From Thermoplasmatota archaeon (lineage in GTDB: Archaea; Thermoplasmatota; Thermoplasmata; Thermoplasmatales; Thermoplasmataceae), in NCBI GenBank assembly GCA_023489435.1, contig JAMDCA010000020.1:35677-99676 (forward strand): DNA of 64,000 nucleotides, given 5' to 3'. Below are positions 10,416-21,026 of this stretch, in pieces (the first letter of the stretch is position 1; the number at the start of each line of letters is the position of its first letter). The notes under the pieces are model-generated. The model was not told the DNA's origin. It saw nothing but the letters and a program-made list of their open reading frames with translations, and ran no database searches. The translations under genes and the position numbers were made by a program.

Positions 10416-11125
10416 TCTCTTTTTTTCAGGTAATCCTGGTAAAAGCCAGGATATTTTTTATATTTAACAGGGTCTTTCAGACCCGCTTCCTTGAAACCCT
10501 GCAACCTCAGTATGCAAGAATCACACTGGCCGCATGCTTCTTCACCCCCTTCATAGCAGGAAGTGGTGAATTCGTACGGCACACCAAGATCTGTTCCAAG
10601 TTTGATTATTTCTGACTTTTTCAGGAATTGAAGGGGGACATGTATCCTGAACCCTTCTTCCAGGCCTGATTTTGTTCCAAGATTTAGGGCACGTTCAAAG
10701 GCGTTATAAAAGCCCGGCCTGCAATCTGGATATCCGGAATAGTCAATTGCATTGGCACCGATAAAAACATGCCTTGCTCCAATGCTCTCTGCATAAGAGG
10801 CAGCAATAGAAAGGAAGATTATATTCCTGGAAGGAACGTATGTATTTGGAATTTCATTGCTGATTTCATTCAGTTCTCTTCTCTGTACCTCCCCATGACC
10901 CGTAAGTGCGCTCTTCGCAATATGTCTGAGGTCTATTTCGGAAATTACCCTTTCCACGCCAAAGTGTTCAGCTATCTTTCTCGATGAATCAAGTTCCCTC
11001 TCGTGCCTCTGTCCATAACTGAAACTGATTGCATGGCATTCAAAGCCCTTTGATAGGGCAATTGCAAGCACAGTTGCAGAATCAAGGCCACCGGAAAGCA
11101 GGCAGACAGCTCTTTCATTCTGCAT
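10412..11125 (-). CDS. queC: 7-cyano-7-deazaguanine synthase QueC (start trimmed from ORF-track 11173 to MQNERAV)
   Basis: VCLLSGGLDSATVLAIALSKG PP-loop; CYEGGEEACGQCDSCILR zinc site. Confidence 0.92.
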   Translation of the reverse strand: MQNERAVCLLSGGLDSATVLAIALSKGFECHAISFSYGQRHERELDSSRKIAEHFGVERVISEIDLRHIAKSALTGHGEVQRRELNEISNEIPNTYVPSRNIIFLSIAASYAESIGARHVFIGANAIDYSGYPDCRPGFYNAFERALNLGTKSGLEEGFRIHVPLQFLKKSEIIKLGTDLGVPYEFTTSCYEGGEEACGQCDSCILRLQGFKEAGLKDPVKYKKYPGFYQDYLKKRD

Positions 11126-11594
11126 TGAATGGCAGCTCCTGGCAGGTACATTGTCCAGGGCCCTCATAAACACAAATATTGATTCTTTTAAGATTCTTGT
11201 ACTGCTTGAGTTTGGTTCTCATCTGCTCTGCAATGTAATCTGCAATCATCTCGCTTGAAGTGATTTTCCTTTCCAGCATGTACACGTCGCTGATTGGAAA
11301 CCTGAACTGCTTGTCACCATATGTTACAAAGCATTCCTTGGTGTTGCACGTTATCATTGACATGCTTGAGCTTTCGGGAAGAAGTACTTTGTGATCAAAG
11401 GTGTCAACTAATCTTCTGAGGGCACTTTTCACTATGCCATAGTCTATTAGAATGCCATCTCTTGGTTCGCCTTCGAGTTCCAGATCCACGGTATAGTCAT
11501 GTCCGTGAAGCCTGGAGCATTTTTCTATGGAGGGAATGAAATGAGCTGCGGAAAAATTAATTCTGTTGTGTGCACCTTCAACCCTTAGTATCAT
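11115..11594 (-). CDS. queD: 6-carboxytetrahydropterin synthase QueD
   Basis: NFSAAHFI...RLHGHDYTVDLELEG; FDHKVLLP; CVYEGPGQCTCQE. Confidence 0.9.
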   Translation of the reverse strand: MILRVEGAHNRINFSAAHFIPSIEKCSRLHGHDYTVDLELEGEPRDGILIDYGIVKSALRRLVDTFDHKVLLPESSSMSMITCNTKECFVTYGDKQFRFPISDVYMLERKITSSEMIADYIAEQMRTKLKQYKNLKRINICVYEGPGQCTCQELPFNAE

Positions 11595-11747
11595 GGTACT
11601 CTTGAATTGATTCGAATATTAAATATCTTCATAGACTGACTCGAATAAAATGGATGATATCGTATTTAGCAAAGAAAAGAATTAGGTTGTGGAAATGCTG
11701 AAAATGACTCAAAATAAATACTACCTAAGAATTATGGACTAACATCT

Positions 11748-11822
11748 GGGCGGGTGGCCTAGTCAGGATATGGCAGCAGCCTCCTAAGCTGCAGGTCGGG
11801 GGTCCGAATCCCTCCCCGCCCG
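11748..11822 (+). tRNA. tRNA-Arg (anticodon CCT)
   Basis: cloverleaf read by eye: acceptor GGGCGGG/CCCGCCC, anticodon arm GCAGC-CTCCTAA-GCTGC. Confidence 0.93.
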
Positions 11823-11879
11823 TTTTTTCTGCATGAAATTTTGGAATTCTATTATTGCTGCTTATATGTGCAATCAGTG

Positions 11880-12403
11880 TTGTGGGTCCAAAGAAATACC
11901 GCCGAAAGGATTTTGTCATCAGGCTATCCGAAGCAGGTGACTTTAAGGAATCTAGCGAAACCTTTGCCGAAGTGGCAAGGGAGAAATTTATCTTAACGCT
12001 GAGGAACCGTCGCCAGACATACTGGAAGTCTGGAACGAACGCTGGAAAAAATGGCGCAAACACGATGTTTTGCGTTGCCCAATGCGAGAGCAGGTTTGCA
12101 GGTAGCTTTCATACCGATATCATATTCCAGATCGCCAAAAACAGCGCATATCATTAATCTGGGAATGTGGCTGGTCAAGGATCGTGGGGGACAGGGAATG
12201 AATAGTGCACTGATTGATTATGCAATAGGATGAGTCAGGCAGGTCCCCGAAATCAGGGAAATCATCCTAGGGGTATTGAATGTCACTCCAAGGGTGATTG
12301 CTCTTTCCAGAAGGTTCGGTTTTCATATAGAAGGCTGCTACAGGAATATCGTAATGGTTCAGAAAAAACCTGTCGATGAGGTGCTTATGGCCTGTGATTT
12401 ATA
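11880..12403 (+). pseudogene. decayed GNAT-family N-acetyltransferase
   Basis: HIINLGMWLVKDRGGQGMNSALIDYAIG* continues in frame as VRQVPEIREIILGVLNVTPRVIALSRRFGFHIEGCYRNIVMV; upstream part in another frame. Confidence 0.75.
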
Positions 12404-12423
12404 AATAAATATTTTAAAATGGT

Positions 12424-13170
12424 TTACTGTTCCATTCTGGGTGCCAGAAGGAATGAACCTTTTATTGCATTGGGTGCAGCCTTGCCCTGTCCGAAATTGA
12501 ACTCAATGGTCAGGGGATAATCGTCCTTGAAGCTCAACTTAAGTTCCTCGGTTGAAGCAAGAGACTTCACAAGCTTAAGCAGATACTCAAGGGGATATGA
12601 ACTCTTGATGGGGGTCGAGCACTGGATTTCCTTAATCATGTCCTTTGTGAGAACCATTTCTGATTCTTCAGAATCGGATGAGGATCTCGCCCTGAAATCC
12701 TCAGATGTGAGGCTGAACTTGATTGAGTCTGAAACATCCTCAGCAGCCTTCAACCCCCTCTCAAGCTCTGTCTTGCCCAGGACAACAAAGAACTCCGAGT
12801 TTATCTGCGGTATTCTTGGAGTTGTGACTGTGCTGTTGTCCAGCAGTGAAATGCTCTTCACAATGTTGTTGATTTCAAATTTTAGCTTTTCCTTCTCCTT
12901 TGCGAGGGAAACCATATCATTGCTGTTCGCAAGTCTGATCACGGATTTTAGCCGTTCCACATCAAGTGCAATTTCTTCTTCCCCTTCCGTTTGAAATTCT
13001 GAAAATACATCCTTGGGCACATTGATGCTAATCATTGCAACGTGTGCCGGGTCCACTGCAATAACTGATATTCCGCCGGCATCAATCTTGAATTTAGCTT
13101 CTGTAACAACAGTGTTCAGAAGATCTGCAATTTCTTTGAGATTTTTAACTGATATTGTAAGTCGCAGCAT
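12424..13170 (-). CDS. pcn: DNA polymerase sliding clamp PCNA
   Basis: EAKFKIDAGGISVIAVDPAHVAMISINVP; C-terminal APRMEQ. Confidence 0.93.
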   Translation of the reverse strand: MLRLTISVKNLKEIADLLNTVVTEAKFKIDAGGISVIAVDPAHVAMISINVPKDVFSEFQTEGEEEIALDVERLKSVIRLANSNDMVSLAKEKEKLKFEINNIVKSISLLDNSTVTTPRIPQINSEFFVVLGKTELERGLKAAEDVSDSIKFSLTSEDFRARSSSDSEESEMVLTKDMIKEIQCSTPIKSSYPLEYLLKLVKSLASTEELKLSFKDDYPLTIEFNFGQGKAAPNAIKGSFLLAPRMEQ

Positions 13171-13253
13171 AATTTACACCAATAGATTCAACTAAGCCAG
13201 AGATAATTAAATGGAACATAATTAAGGCTTTTCCTCTCTCCATTTGTAGGCAC

Positions 13254-13847
13254 CTACTTTCTCAGGAACACGAACCCGGTGTAAACAGGCCAGATGCCGA
13301 GCATAACTGCCTCAACAAATTCATAGAAGCCCAAACCAAGATAAGTACTGATAACGCCGAAATCCTCCAATATTCCGGCGATGATGAAAATCAGCCCTAT
13401 AATGGAGGTTATAATCCCCAATGTCCTCTTATAGCTGTTTTCAAGTGTTCCCCTGGTTGTACAGAACAAAATTATCCCAATTGGGAAAAGAATGAAATAT
13501 ACAAGTGCAAAAATCAGGTGGAATGGTTCATGATGTTCGGTGAATATCCCAACTAGACCAAGGGATAATCCCGATATTATCAGCATTGCAGAAACAGGAA
13601 TACTGGCCAGTTTCATTTTACGAAGACCAATGATGAAGATGAGGTTGGCCAGGGCCTCAAAAACTAAGCCCCCATTGAACAGGTATGAATAATTGTTAAC
13701 ACCCAAATCGCTTAGAGCGCTGGTTCTCCAGTTAAACCATGGTGACAGAAGAATGTCAACCACAACAAGTCCAATTGCAATTACTGGTCCAATAATACCA
13801 AAGAACATGAACCATCGGTAAGAGGAATGCACTCCCGTCTCATCCAT
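13254..13847 (-). CDS. DUF998-like membrane protein
   Basis: multi-TM; LSDLGVNNYSYLFNGGLVFEAL. Confidence 0.75.
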   Translation of the reverse strand: MDETGVHSSYRWFMFFGIIGPVIAIGLVVVDILLSPWFNWRTSALSDLGVNNYSYLFNGGLVFEALANLIFIIGLRKMKLASIPVSAMLIISGLSLGLVGIFTEHHEPFHLIFALVYFILFPIGIILFCTTRGTLENSYKRTLGIITSIIGLIFIIAGILEDFGVISTYLGLGFYEFVEAVMLGIWPVYTGFVFLRK

Positions 13848-13990
13848 ATGAGTGTACCTTGAGTCTCGCTATAAATCTTTCATTGAAATGTGACCCGTGA
13901 TATAGGGAAACACGCGAAATATTCACGTGAAAGATTCAATTACTCCACGGACATCTCCAACGGTCTTAATTGAAGACATAAGGTGACAAA

Positions 13991-15241
13991 ATGCCGGAAA
14001 ATTTGGATCCATTCGAAATAGCATTGGAACAGCTTAACAAGGCTGCCAAAGTTATGAAATTGGACAAGCAAGCTCTCTCCTTATTGAGCTCTCCCAAGGC
14101 AATCCTTGAGGTTAGCATACCTATAAGGATGGACGACGGAGAAACAAAGGTATTCAAAGGATTCAGAGTAAGGTATAATAATGCCCGTGGGCCAGCCAAG
14201 GGAGGAATCAGATTCCACCCAGCTGAAACGCTTTCAACCGTGAAGGCACTTTCTGCTTGGATGACCTGGAAGACCGCTATAACAAACCTTCCACTCGGTG
14301 GAGGAAAAGGCGGCATTATTTGCGATCCAAAATCAATGAGTGAAGGCGAATTGGAGAGACTCAGCAGAGGATACATCAGGGCTGTTGCAGATTTCATTGG
14401 CCCAGAGATAGATGTCCCCGCTCCGGATGTTTACACAACACCACAGATTATGGCCTGGATGATGGATGAATACGAAACCATAGTCAGGAGAGCTGCACCA
14501 GGTGTCATAACCGGAAAACCAATTGAAAACTGGGGTTCACTTGGAAGAGGAGACGCCACAGCTAGAGGTGGAATGTTTGTACTCAGGGAAGCAGCCAAAA
14601 CACTGAATATGGACCTTGGAAAAGCCAAAGCAGCTATACAGGGATTTGGAAATGCAGGCCAGTTTGCACTTAAACTCATAACCGAAATGTACAAGACAAA
14701 GGTCGTTGCAGTTTCTGACACAAAGGGTGGAATATATCTAGAATCCGGAATAGATTACAATAAGCTACTTGAGCACAAGAAGAAAACTGGCACGGTCCAG
14801 AATTTTCCGGGTGCAAAAAACATTACCAATGAGGATCTTCTTGAACTGGGAGTGGATATTCTCATACCTGCTGCTATCGAGAACCAGCTCAGGGCGGACA
14901 ATGCAGGCAAGATTAAGGCAAAAGTCATAATGGAGCTGGCAAATGGCCCCACAACCCCTGATGCTGATGAGATCTTCCACAAGAACAATGTCCTGGTTCT
15001 ACCAGACTTCCTCTCCAATGCAGGAGGAGTTACCGTATCTTACTTCGAGTGGGTGCAGAACCAGGAAGGTTACTACTGGACAGAGGAAGAGGTTCACCAG
15101 AAACTTGACCAGAAAATGACAGAAGCCACTCACGCGGTACTGGCGGCCTCAAAGGCATACAATGTAGACCCCAGGACAGCAGCCTACACGGTTTCTGTAA
15201 AGAGAGTGGCCGACGCGATGAAGTACAGAGGATGGTATTGA
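13991..15241 (+). CDS. gdhA: glutamate dehydrogenase (Glu/Leu/Phe/Val dehydrogenase family)
   Basis: [41 protein letters not shown]. Confidence 0.95.
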   Translation: MPENLDPFEIALEQLNKAAKVMKLDKQALSLLSSPKAILEVSIPIRMDDGETKVFKGFRVRYNNARGPAKGGIRFHPAETLSTVKALSAWMTWKTAITNLPLGGGKGGIICDPKSMSEGELERLSRGYIRAVADFIGPEIDVPAPDVYTTPQIMAWMMDEYETIVRRAAPGVITGKPIENWGSLGRGDATARGGMFVLREAAKTLNMDLGKAKAAIQGFGNAGQFALKLITEMYKTKVVAVSDTKGGIYLESGIDYNKLLEHKKKTGTVQNFPGAKNITNEDLLELGVDILIPAAIENQLRADNAGKIKAKVIMELANGPTTPDADEIFHKNNVLVLPDFLSNAGGVTVSYFEWVQNQEGYYWTEEEVHQKLDQKMTEATHAVLAASKAYNVDPRTAAYTVSVKRVADAMKYRGWY

Positions 15242-15298
15242 CCATCTCCAAATTTTTTTATTGACATAACTGCTACAGGTTGGCAGACAGACAGTTGA

Positions 15299-15370
15299 GC
15301 GGGCGTAGTGTAGAGGTTATCACAGGAGCTTCCCAAGCTCTTGACCCGGGTTCAAATCCCGGCGCCCGCA
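15299..15370 (+). tRNA. tRNA-Gly (anticodon CCC)
   Basis: acceptor GCGGGCG/CGCCCGC, anticodon loop TTCCCAA, T-arm CCGGGTTCAAATCCCGG. Confidence 0.92.
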
Positions 15371-15479
15371 TCCTTTAAAATGCAAATTCCTATATTTTAA
15401 ATCAGAAGTTAAGGAAAGTTGTTTATCATATTCTTCCAAAATGCAGTCAGAAATCTGCAATGAATTATATTTTAACATC

Positions 15480-15770
15480 GTGAGCGGGAAATCCCACATC
15501 CTTCAGGGGTGGGATGGGAGCGAACCAAAATTTATTAGGCGATTGCAGATAATCTGCTGTTCGCTGGCAGACATAAGTGAAAGTGGTCGGATCGCATATT
15601 GCTCCATGCGTGCCTGCATCCGTAAAGTCAGATGGCTGAGCATGGAGAACACAGTACCTTCGGGCCGAGGGGAATTCAAGCCTGTGGAGACTCCGCCAGC
15701 AGCCGTAGAAGCAGGAAGCCCATGGATTTATTCGTGGGAGGAGGTCACAAGGCTCTGTGTATCAGGTTTA
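15480..15770 (+). pseudogene. IS200/IS605-type remnant: terminal hairpin and TnpB C-terminal fragment
   Basis: hairpin ATCCCACATCCTTCAGGGGTGGGAT; downstream frame GRGEFKPVETPPAAVEAGSPWIYSWEEVT resembles TnpB C-termini; no catalytic core. Confidence 0.55.
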
Positions 15771-15923
15771 TTTCTTCGTATGCAGTTGGCCCTTATCCGC
15801 AATTGCCACAAGGGCACACTTCAATTTATTAACTCTACTGATGAATTATAAGAAATTCTATGGCTTCTGGTTCTTCGACATCACGGGTATGGCGAAACAT
15901 ATTCATCATAAGTTGGATATTGA

Positions 15924-16733
15924 ATGCACATGGATAGATTGAAAGTCTGCATGTCCGGGGTTTCAGGGTGGGCAGGAAGGGCATTGGTTCCAGCTATCAT
16001 AGAATCAGACGATATGGAACTGGTGGGGGCCGTCTCTAGAAAATACGCAGAAAAGCCCCTCTCGGATGTAACTGGGAACTTGACCCATAAACTTACAATC
16101 TCAGGATCAGTCGAGCAAGCCCTGAAAGTGAAAACAGACGTGTTGATCGACTATACTTCTCCAGAGGCTGTGAAAGACAACATTTTGGCTGCGGTAAAAA
16201 AAGGCGTTCATTGCGTTGTAGGGAGTTCCGGCCTTACAGATGGCGATTATCGGGAAATAGATGAAGCTAGCAAGATCAGCAAAGTTGGGGTGGTAGCAGC
16301 GGGAAATTTTGCCATTTCAGCAGCACTTCTTCTCCGTTTTGCCACGATGGCCGCCAGGTACATGCCAAGCTGGGAAATTTTGGATTACGCATCTGACGGA
16401 AAACCTGATGCACCCAGTGGTACGGCAAGGGAACTGGCATACAGGCTTTCCAAAGCAGGAAATCCTAAGTTTGAAGTCCCACCGGAAAAGATAATCGGGC
16501 CAAAAGAGAGCAGAGGCTTGACTCTCAACGGCAACCAGATTCACTCGATAAGGCTGCCCGGGCATGTAATTGGGGCCGAGGTAATATACGGGAAACCCGA
16601 CGAAAGGCTGATATTGAAGTATGACGGTGGAAGCGGGGCTGCCCCTTACATAGAGGGCACGTTTCTTGCAGTTAGGAAAGTAAATGGGATGGTTGGCCTG
16701 ACAAGGGGCCTTGACAACCTGCTTGATCTGTAA
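15924..16733 (+). CDS. dapB: 4-hydroxy-tetrahydrodipicolinate reductase
   Basis: VCMSGVSGWAGRALVPAI; ASDGKPDAPSGTA; HSIRLPGHVIGAEVIYG. Confidence 0.92.
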   Translation: MHMDRLKVCMSGVSGWAGRALVPAIIESDDMELVGAVSRKYAEKPLSDVTGNLTHKLTISGSVEQALKVKTDVLIDYTSPEAVKDNILAAVKKGVHCVVGSSGLTDGDYREIDEASKISKVGVVAAGNFAISAALLLRFATMAARYMPSWEILDYASDGKPDAPSGTARELAYRLSKAGNPKFEVPPEKIIGPKESRGLTLNGNQIHSIRLPGHVIGAEVIYGKPDERLILKYDGGSGAAPYIEGTFLAVRKVNGMVGLTRGLDNLLDL

Positions 16734-17077
16734 ACGAGCTAGAAGTTATTGAAAATTAGAAAAATAAAATTTAGAACTTGAGGTGCTCCCCGTTGGTCTC
16801 TGCCGATAGAAAGGCTGCCCGCAATCAGGAGGAATACAGTGCTCCAGTTCCCAAGGAAAAAGCTTCCGTTGAAGCCTGGCCCAAACCAGCCCCTTCTTTT
16901 CCTTGTTTGGGAATTTCCTCCTAAATTTTTTGTTAAAAGTATAGTACCGAGTTCCTTTGAATCGTTGGTGCGAACCGATATTTTCAGCTTTGAATCTACT
17001 TTAAGGCTGTAAGCTAAACTGAATAAATTCATTTTTCACATGGGCAATTTTTTATTGTTTGATTAATTTATATTAAA

Positions 17078-18436
17078 GTGAAAAGAAGAGCCGGGATCGC
17101 ATTTCTTCTTGCTGCAATCGTTTTTTCTTCATCGCTCCTCCTGGCGGAGACTTACCTTTACACTCCGCTTCAGAACAGATGGACAGGTGGTGTTTCCGGG
17201 AATGTTCTTTCATCGCAAATTGCCAATGGCTCTTTATATGTGCTCACTGCCCACACTAATTTTACCGCTAATTCATACTATTACAGTGTTTACAGGTTCA
17301 ATCTGACAACCGGCGCACGGGAGTGGTCAAGCAGCACACAGAATATTACCGGTTCTCCAGAGACACTGATGGAGCCTTCTCATTACGGCCCCCTGCTGCA
17401 TTATTATAACAATACTGTGTACCTCATGGCATTTAACGGCAGTACCTTTGAAACGTTCAACAACGCCTTCAACAGTTTTGAACTTATAGAGATGAATGCT
17501 ACAACAGGCAATATTCTGAACTCTTATGAATTGGCGCCCTTTCAGCAGGGAACATACTCAACCATAGGCTTCACTATGAACATGATTGGCAAAACTCTTT
17601 ACCTTGGGTTTTTGAACAATACATTTTCCACACCGCAAGGGCACAACAATTCTCTTGAAGTCTATGAGTATGTAATAGGCAATAATGGCCCGGCACTCCT
17701 GAACTATAACTCTACCATAATTCCACAGGTCAATGGATGGGGAACGACAGCGGAAAGTGTCTACGTTTCAGGGCAAAAAATCGCATATTGCATAAATACA
17801 CTTGGAATTGCGTTGGTATACGGCTCGGATGGTATGGTCAGGTTGAATATGCCTGGAGAGGCAATGGATTTCAATGGGCAGGAACTGTATTATTTCAATT
17901 CAAGTTCCAGTTACTTAAATGTGAGTGAAGTTTCGGTAAACGGTGGTTCCAGTGCAAATCTCTTCAATATCACGCAGTCGCCCTACAACAATGTCAGTTA
18001 CCGGTATTTTGCTGAAACAAATGGTGCGGGGATATTCTACGTCATAACAAATGCCTATCCATATGGGGTTTTCATTGGCGGAAGCACACCTGCAAGCCTA
18101 TCCTTTCAACGAATTCAGGCAGTCAGTTCCAATGGCACTGTTTTATGGAGCCACTCCCTTCCCACCGGTTCATATGCATCGGTCCTGAAGCATACAGATT
18201 CCAGCAATGGAAACATTATTGTTACTGCTTTGGGCCAATCAAGTTCAGAGATACTTCTAATCAATAATATAACCGGGAAAGTGCAGCTGAAAGTGAATTA
18301 TCATATTCTTCTTAATGCCCAGACAGGCACATCATACCCACTGACTCCGCCTCAATTCAAGGGCGCCCTGATTTACTCGGGGGCATATCTAGTTTATGTA
18401 CTGGGGAACAGAATCGCCCTGGCTGAAATAAATTAA
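17078..18436 (+). CDS. secreted/membrane-anchored beta-propeller-like (PQQ-like) protein
   Basis: GTG start, N-terminal signal/TM, many N-x-S/T sequons, repeated strand pattern TGAREWSS / GTVLWSHSL / TGKVQLKV. Confidence 0.6.
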   Translation: MKRRAGIAFLLAAIVFSSSLLLAETYLYTPLQNRWTGGVSGNVLSSQIANGSLYVLTAHTNFTANSYYYSVYRFNLTTGAREWSSSTQNITGSPETLMEPSHYGPLLHYYNNTVYLMAFNGSTFETFNNAFNSFELIEMNATTGNILNSYELAPFQQGTYSTIGFTMNMIGKTLYLGFLNNTFSTPQGHNNSLEVYEYVIGNNGPALLNYNSTIIPQVNGWGTTAESVYVSGQKIAYCINTLGIALVYGSDGMVRLNMPGEAMDFNGQELYYFNSSSSYLNVSEVSVNGGSSANLFNITQSPYNNVSYRYFAETNGAGIFYVITNAYPYGVFIGGSTPASLSFQRIQAVSSNGTVLWSHSLPTGSYASVLKHTDSSNGNIIVTALGQSSSEILLINNITGKVQLKVNYHILLNAQTGTSYPLTPPQFKGALIYSGAYLVYVLGNRIALAEIN

Positions 18437-18476
18437 TTGAAATAATGGGATGGGCCGGGAAGGGGAGGATAACAAT

Positions 18477-19784
18477 TCAGTCCTGGATGATATCCTTTGC
18501 TCCTGCTTTGGCTCTTGACCATGTTTCCGCGGAGAGCGCTAAGCCAGCGACCAACAGAACATTGGCAACAGCAAGGTTCACAAACCATCCATTGAGAAGT
18601 CCCAGCGAACTTCTGCTCAAAAGAATGAATGTTGGTGCAAACCCACCTATTATAGCACCTGCGTTGTATGTGAATCCCACACTCGTTGATCTGTAACGCT
18701 TGCTGAATTTCTCAGCAAGGAAGGATGGGAGTGTAGAGAATATCATCGCTTCCAGGAAAGCCTGCACACTGAACACCACATAGAGAATACTTGCATTGGT
18801 CGAGACGCCGTAGTAAGTCAGCGGATATAGTGAAACTATGAATAAGACGGAAAAAGTCATCATTGCCATCCTTCTTCCCGGGATCTTTGTGGAAAAAATC
18901 CCTCCAAGCCACACTCCCAGCAGAGAAACAAGATTAGCCACCACAAGTATGAGTCCACTATCCTTCAGGGGGATGTTGTTAATCCCTGGCCCCATGAGTA
19001 TGGGGTAAAAGCTGAAGGTTCCAGAATTGATGTAGAGCAAGCCTGTTGTGATAAATATGGCGAATATGACAGGAAGGGGTTCTTCCCTTATCATCCTGAA
19101 AATTGGAGTTCTTTCCACTTCTTTTTTCTCCAGCATTTCCCTGAATACGGGTGTTTCTTGAGCTCCAAGCCTTGAAACCAGGGCAATTACACCGGGAATC
19201 AGAGTAGTGTAAAACATGATCCTCCACGCAAAATTTATGATCTGAGAGGTGGAATAATAACTTCCTATTATTGCTGCAACTCCCGCAGCTATGAAGAATC
19301 CCGTGCCGAATCCACTTTGAACAAATGCTCCTATGACCCCCCTCTTTTCAGCCGGTACAGTTTCCGAATAGAGGGCAGTTCCTCCCCCATATTCAGCACC
19401 GGCAAAAAGGCCGATTATGAAGAGAAGAACATACAGGATGGCTAGTGCCACATATCCCGCAGTCACGTATGTTGGTAGAAATCCAATGGCAAAGCTGAAT
19501 ACTGAGAAGCCCACCACAGTAACCATGAGCATATTCCTGCGGCCTATTTTGTCGCCGAGGAAGTTGCCGAACACCAGGGACCCGATTGATCTGGCGATTG
19601 AACCTACAGCAAGACCAAGAACGATTGCCAGCAGAGAACCTGTAAATGACGAGGGGAAAAAGACACTCGCCATATAACTGGCCATCAGGAGGTATGCTAT
19701 TGTAACATACCCGTCCATCAACCATCCAGACCAAGCAGCTATAACATTTGTCCATTGCTGGCCATCGAGGCCATAAAACTTCAT
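18477..19784 (-). CDS. MFS transporter (metabolite:proton symporter type)
   Basis: 12-TM; GNFLGDKIGRRNML; ETVPAEKRGVIGAFVQSGFG. Confidence 0.9.
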   Translation of the reverse strand: MKFYGLDGQQWTNVIAAWSGWLMDGYVTIAYLLMASYMASVFFPSSFTGSLLAIVLGLAVGSIARSIGSLVFGNFLGDKIGRRNMLMVTVVGFSVFSFAIGFLPTYVTAGYVALAILYVLLFIIGLFAGAEYGGGTALYSETVPAEKRGVIGAFVQSGFGTGFFIAAGVAAIIGSYYSTSQIINFAWRIMFYTTLIPGVIALVSRLGAQETPVFREMLEKKEVERTPIFRMIREEPLPVIFAIFITTGLLYINSGTFSFYPILMGPGINNIPLKDSGLILVVANLVSLLGVWLGGIFSTKIPGRRMAMMTFSVLFIVSLYPLTYYGVSTNASILYVVFSVQAFLEAMIFSTLPSFLAEKFSKRYRSTSVGFTYNAGAIIGGFAPTFILLSRSSLGLLNGWFVNLAVANVLLVAGLALSAETWSRAKAGAKDIIQD

Positions 19785-19901
19785 CGCCCTTATATACTCA
19801 CTATCTTAAAATTTTTTCATCAAATGGTTCAGGTAAAATTATTACTTAGTGTCCCTCTAATATCATTTTGAAAAAAGGATGGAAACGAAAGAAACAGAAA
19901 T

Positions 19902-21026
19902 TCAGGATACCATTTTCTTCAAATCGTTAATCAAATCTTCAGGGTCTTCAAGGCCAACAGAGAGCCTGAACGTCTCATGGCTTATCCCCAGAGATTTCTT
20001 TTCCTCTGCGGACAGGGAACGGTGAGACATTGTGGAGGGGTGTGAAATGGTGGAATTCACCCCTCCAAGGGTATTTGCCGGAGTTATGATGCTCATTCTC
20101 TTCATAGCCTCAAGCGGGTCTCCCTGGATCTTTATGTCAAAAGTTACAACACCCCCGAAACCCTTGAGGTTTCTCAATGCAATCTCTCTGTCTGGATGAT
20201 TCACTAAGCCAGGGTACCGGACGCTGGAAAAACCATTGATCTTCCCAATAGTCTCTGCTATTTCCAGAGCTGTGCGGTTGATCTGAATAATTCTGGTTTT
20301 AAGAGTCTTAATACCTCTCAAAGTGAGGAAAGCTGTATTTGGGTCCATGGTCGTGCCAAGGGTTCGCCTGAAATTGTCTATCTTTTCAACAAGAATCTTT
20401 TTTCCTGCAGCAGACCCGCCAATTACATCATTATGGCCAGAAATGAATTTTGAAAGGCTCTGGACAACAACATCTGCCCCAAGGTCGCTTGCACACTGGT
20501 TTATTGGAGTCGCGAAGGTTTCATCAACCACAAGGAGGCCGTTGTTGGAGTGGACCGCCTTTGAAATAGCCTGTACATCATATACCCTTAAAATGGGGTT
20601 TGTCAGGCTCTCCAGGAAAACAATGTCAGCATTCTCTGCTTCCCTGACAAATGCCTCATTCCCAAGCTCAGGAACAATGGCTTTTACGCCCCATTTCACC
20701 AGGAACTCTGTTATAAACCTGTACGTCCTTGCAAAAGTATCCTTGTGAACAAGAACTTTTGAGCCCGGTCTGCACAGTGCAAGCATAGTAGTGGATATTG
20801 CACCCATTCCCGATGCGAAGCATGTGGCAGCTTCTGTATTCTCAAGGATGGCAATAATCCTGGCAAGTTCCTCCACCGTGGGATTTGATTCTCTAGAATA
20901 CCTGAACTTTTCACCCTCCGGCATCAGGAAAGCGCTGGTCTGGTGAATGGGAAAACTGAGGCTTCCTGTATTTGGATCGACCGATTCCTTTATCGGAAAT
21001 TCAATTTTCCGTGATATAAGCACCAC
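19902..21026 (-). CDS. Cys/Met metabolism PLP-dependent enzyme (cystathionine gamma-synthase/lyase family); GTG start proposed
   Basis: VVVQSLSKFISGHNDVIGG PLP lysine region; ANTLGGVNSTISHPSTMSH. Confidence 0.9.
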   Translation of the reverse strand: MVLISRKIEFPIKESVDPNTGSLSFPIHQTSAFLMPEGEKFRYSRESNPTVEELARIIAILENTEAATCFASGMGAISTTMLALCRPGSKVLVHKDTFARTYRFITEFLVKWGVKAIVPELGNEAFVREAENADIVFLESLTNPILRVYDVQAISKAVHSNNGLLVVDETFATPINQCASDLGADVVVQSLSKFISGHNDVIGGSAAGKKILVEKIDNFRRTLGTTMDPNTAFLTLRGIKTLKTRIIQINRTALEIAETIGKINGFSSVRYPGLVNHPDREIALRNLKGFGGVVTFDIKIQGDPLEAMKRMSIITPANTLGGVNSTISHPSTMSHRSLSAEEKKSLGISHETFRLSVGLEDPEDLINDLKKMVS

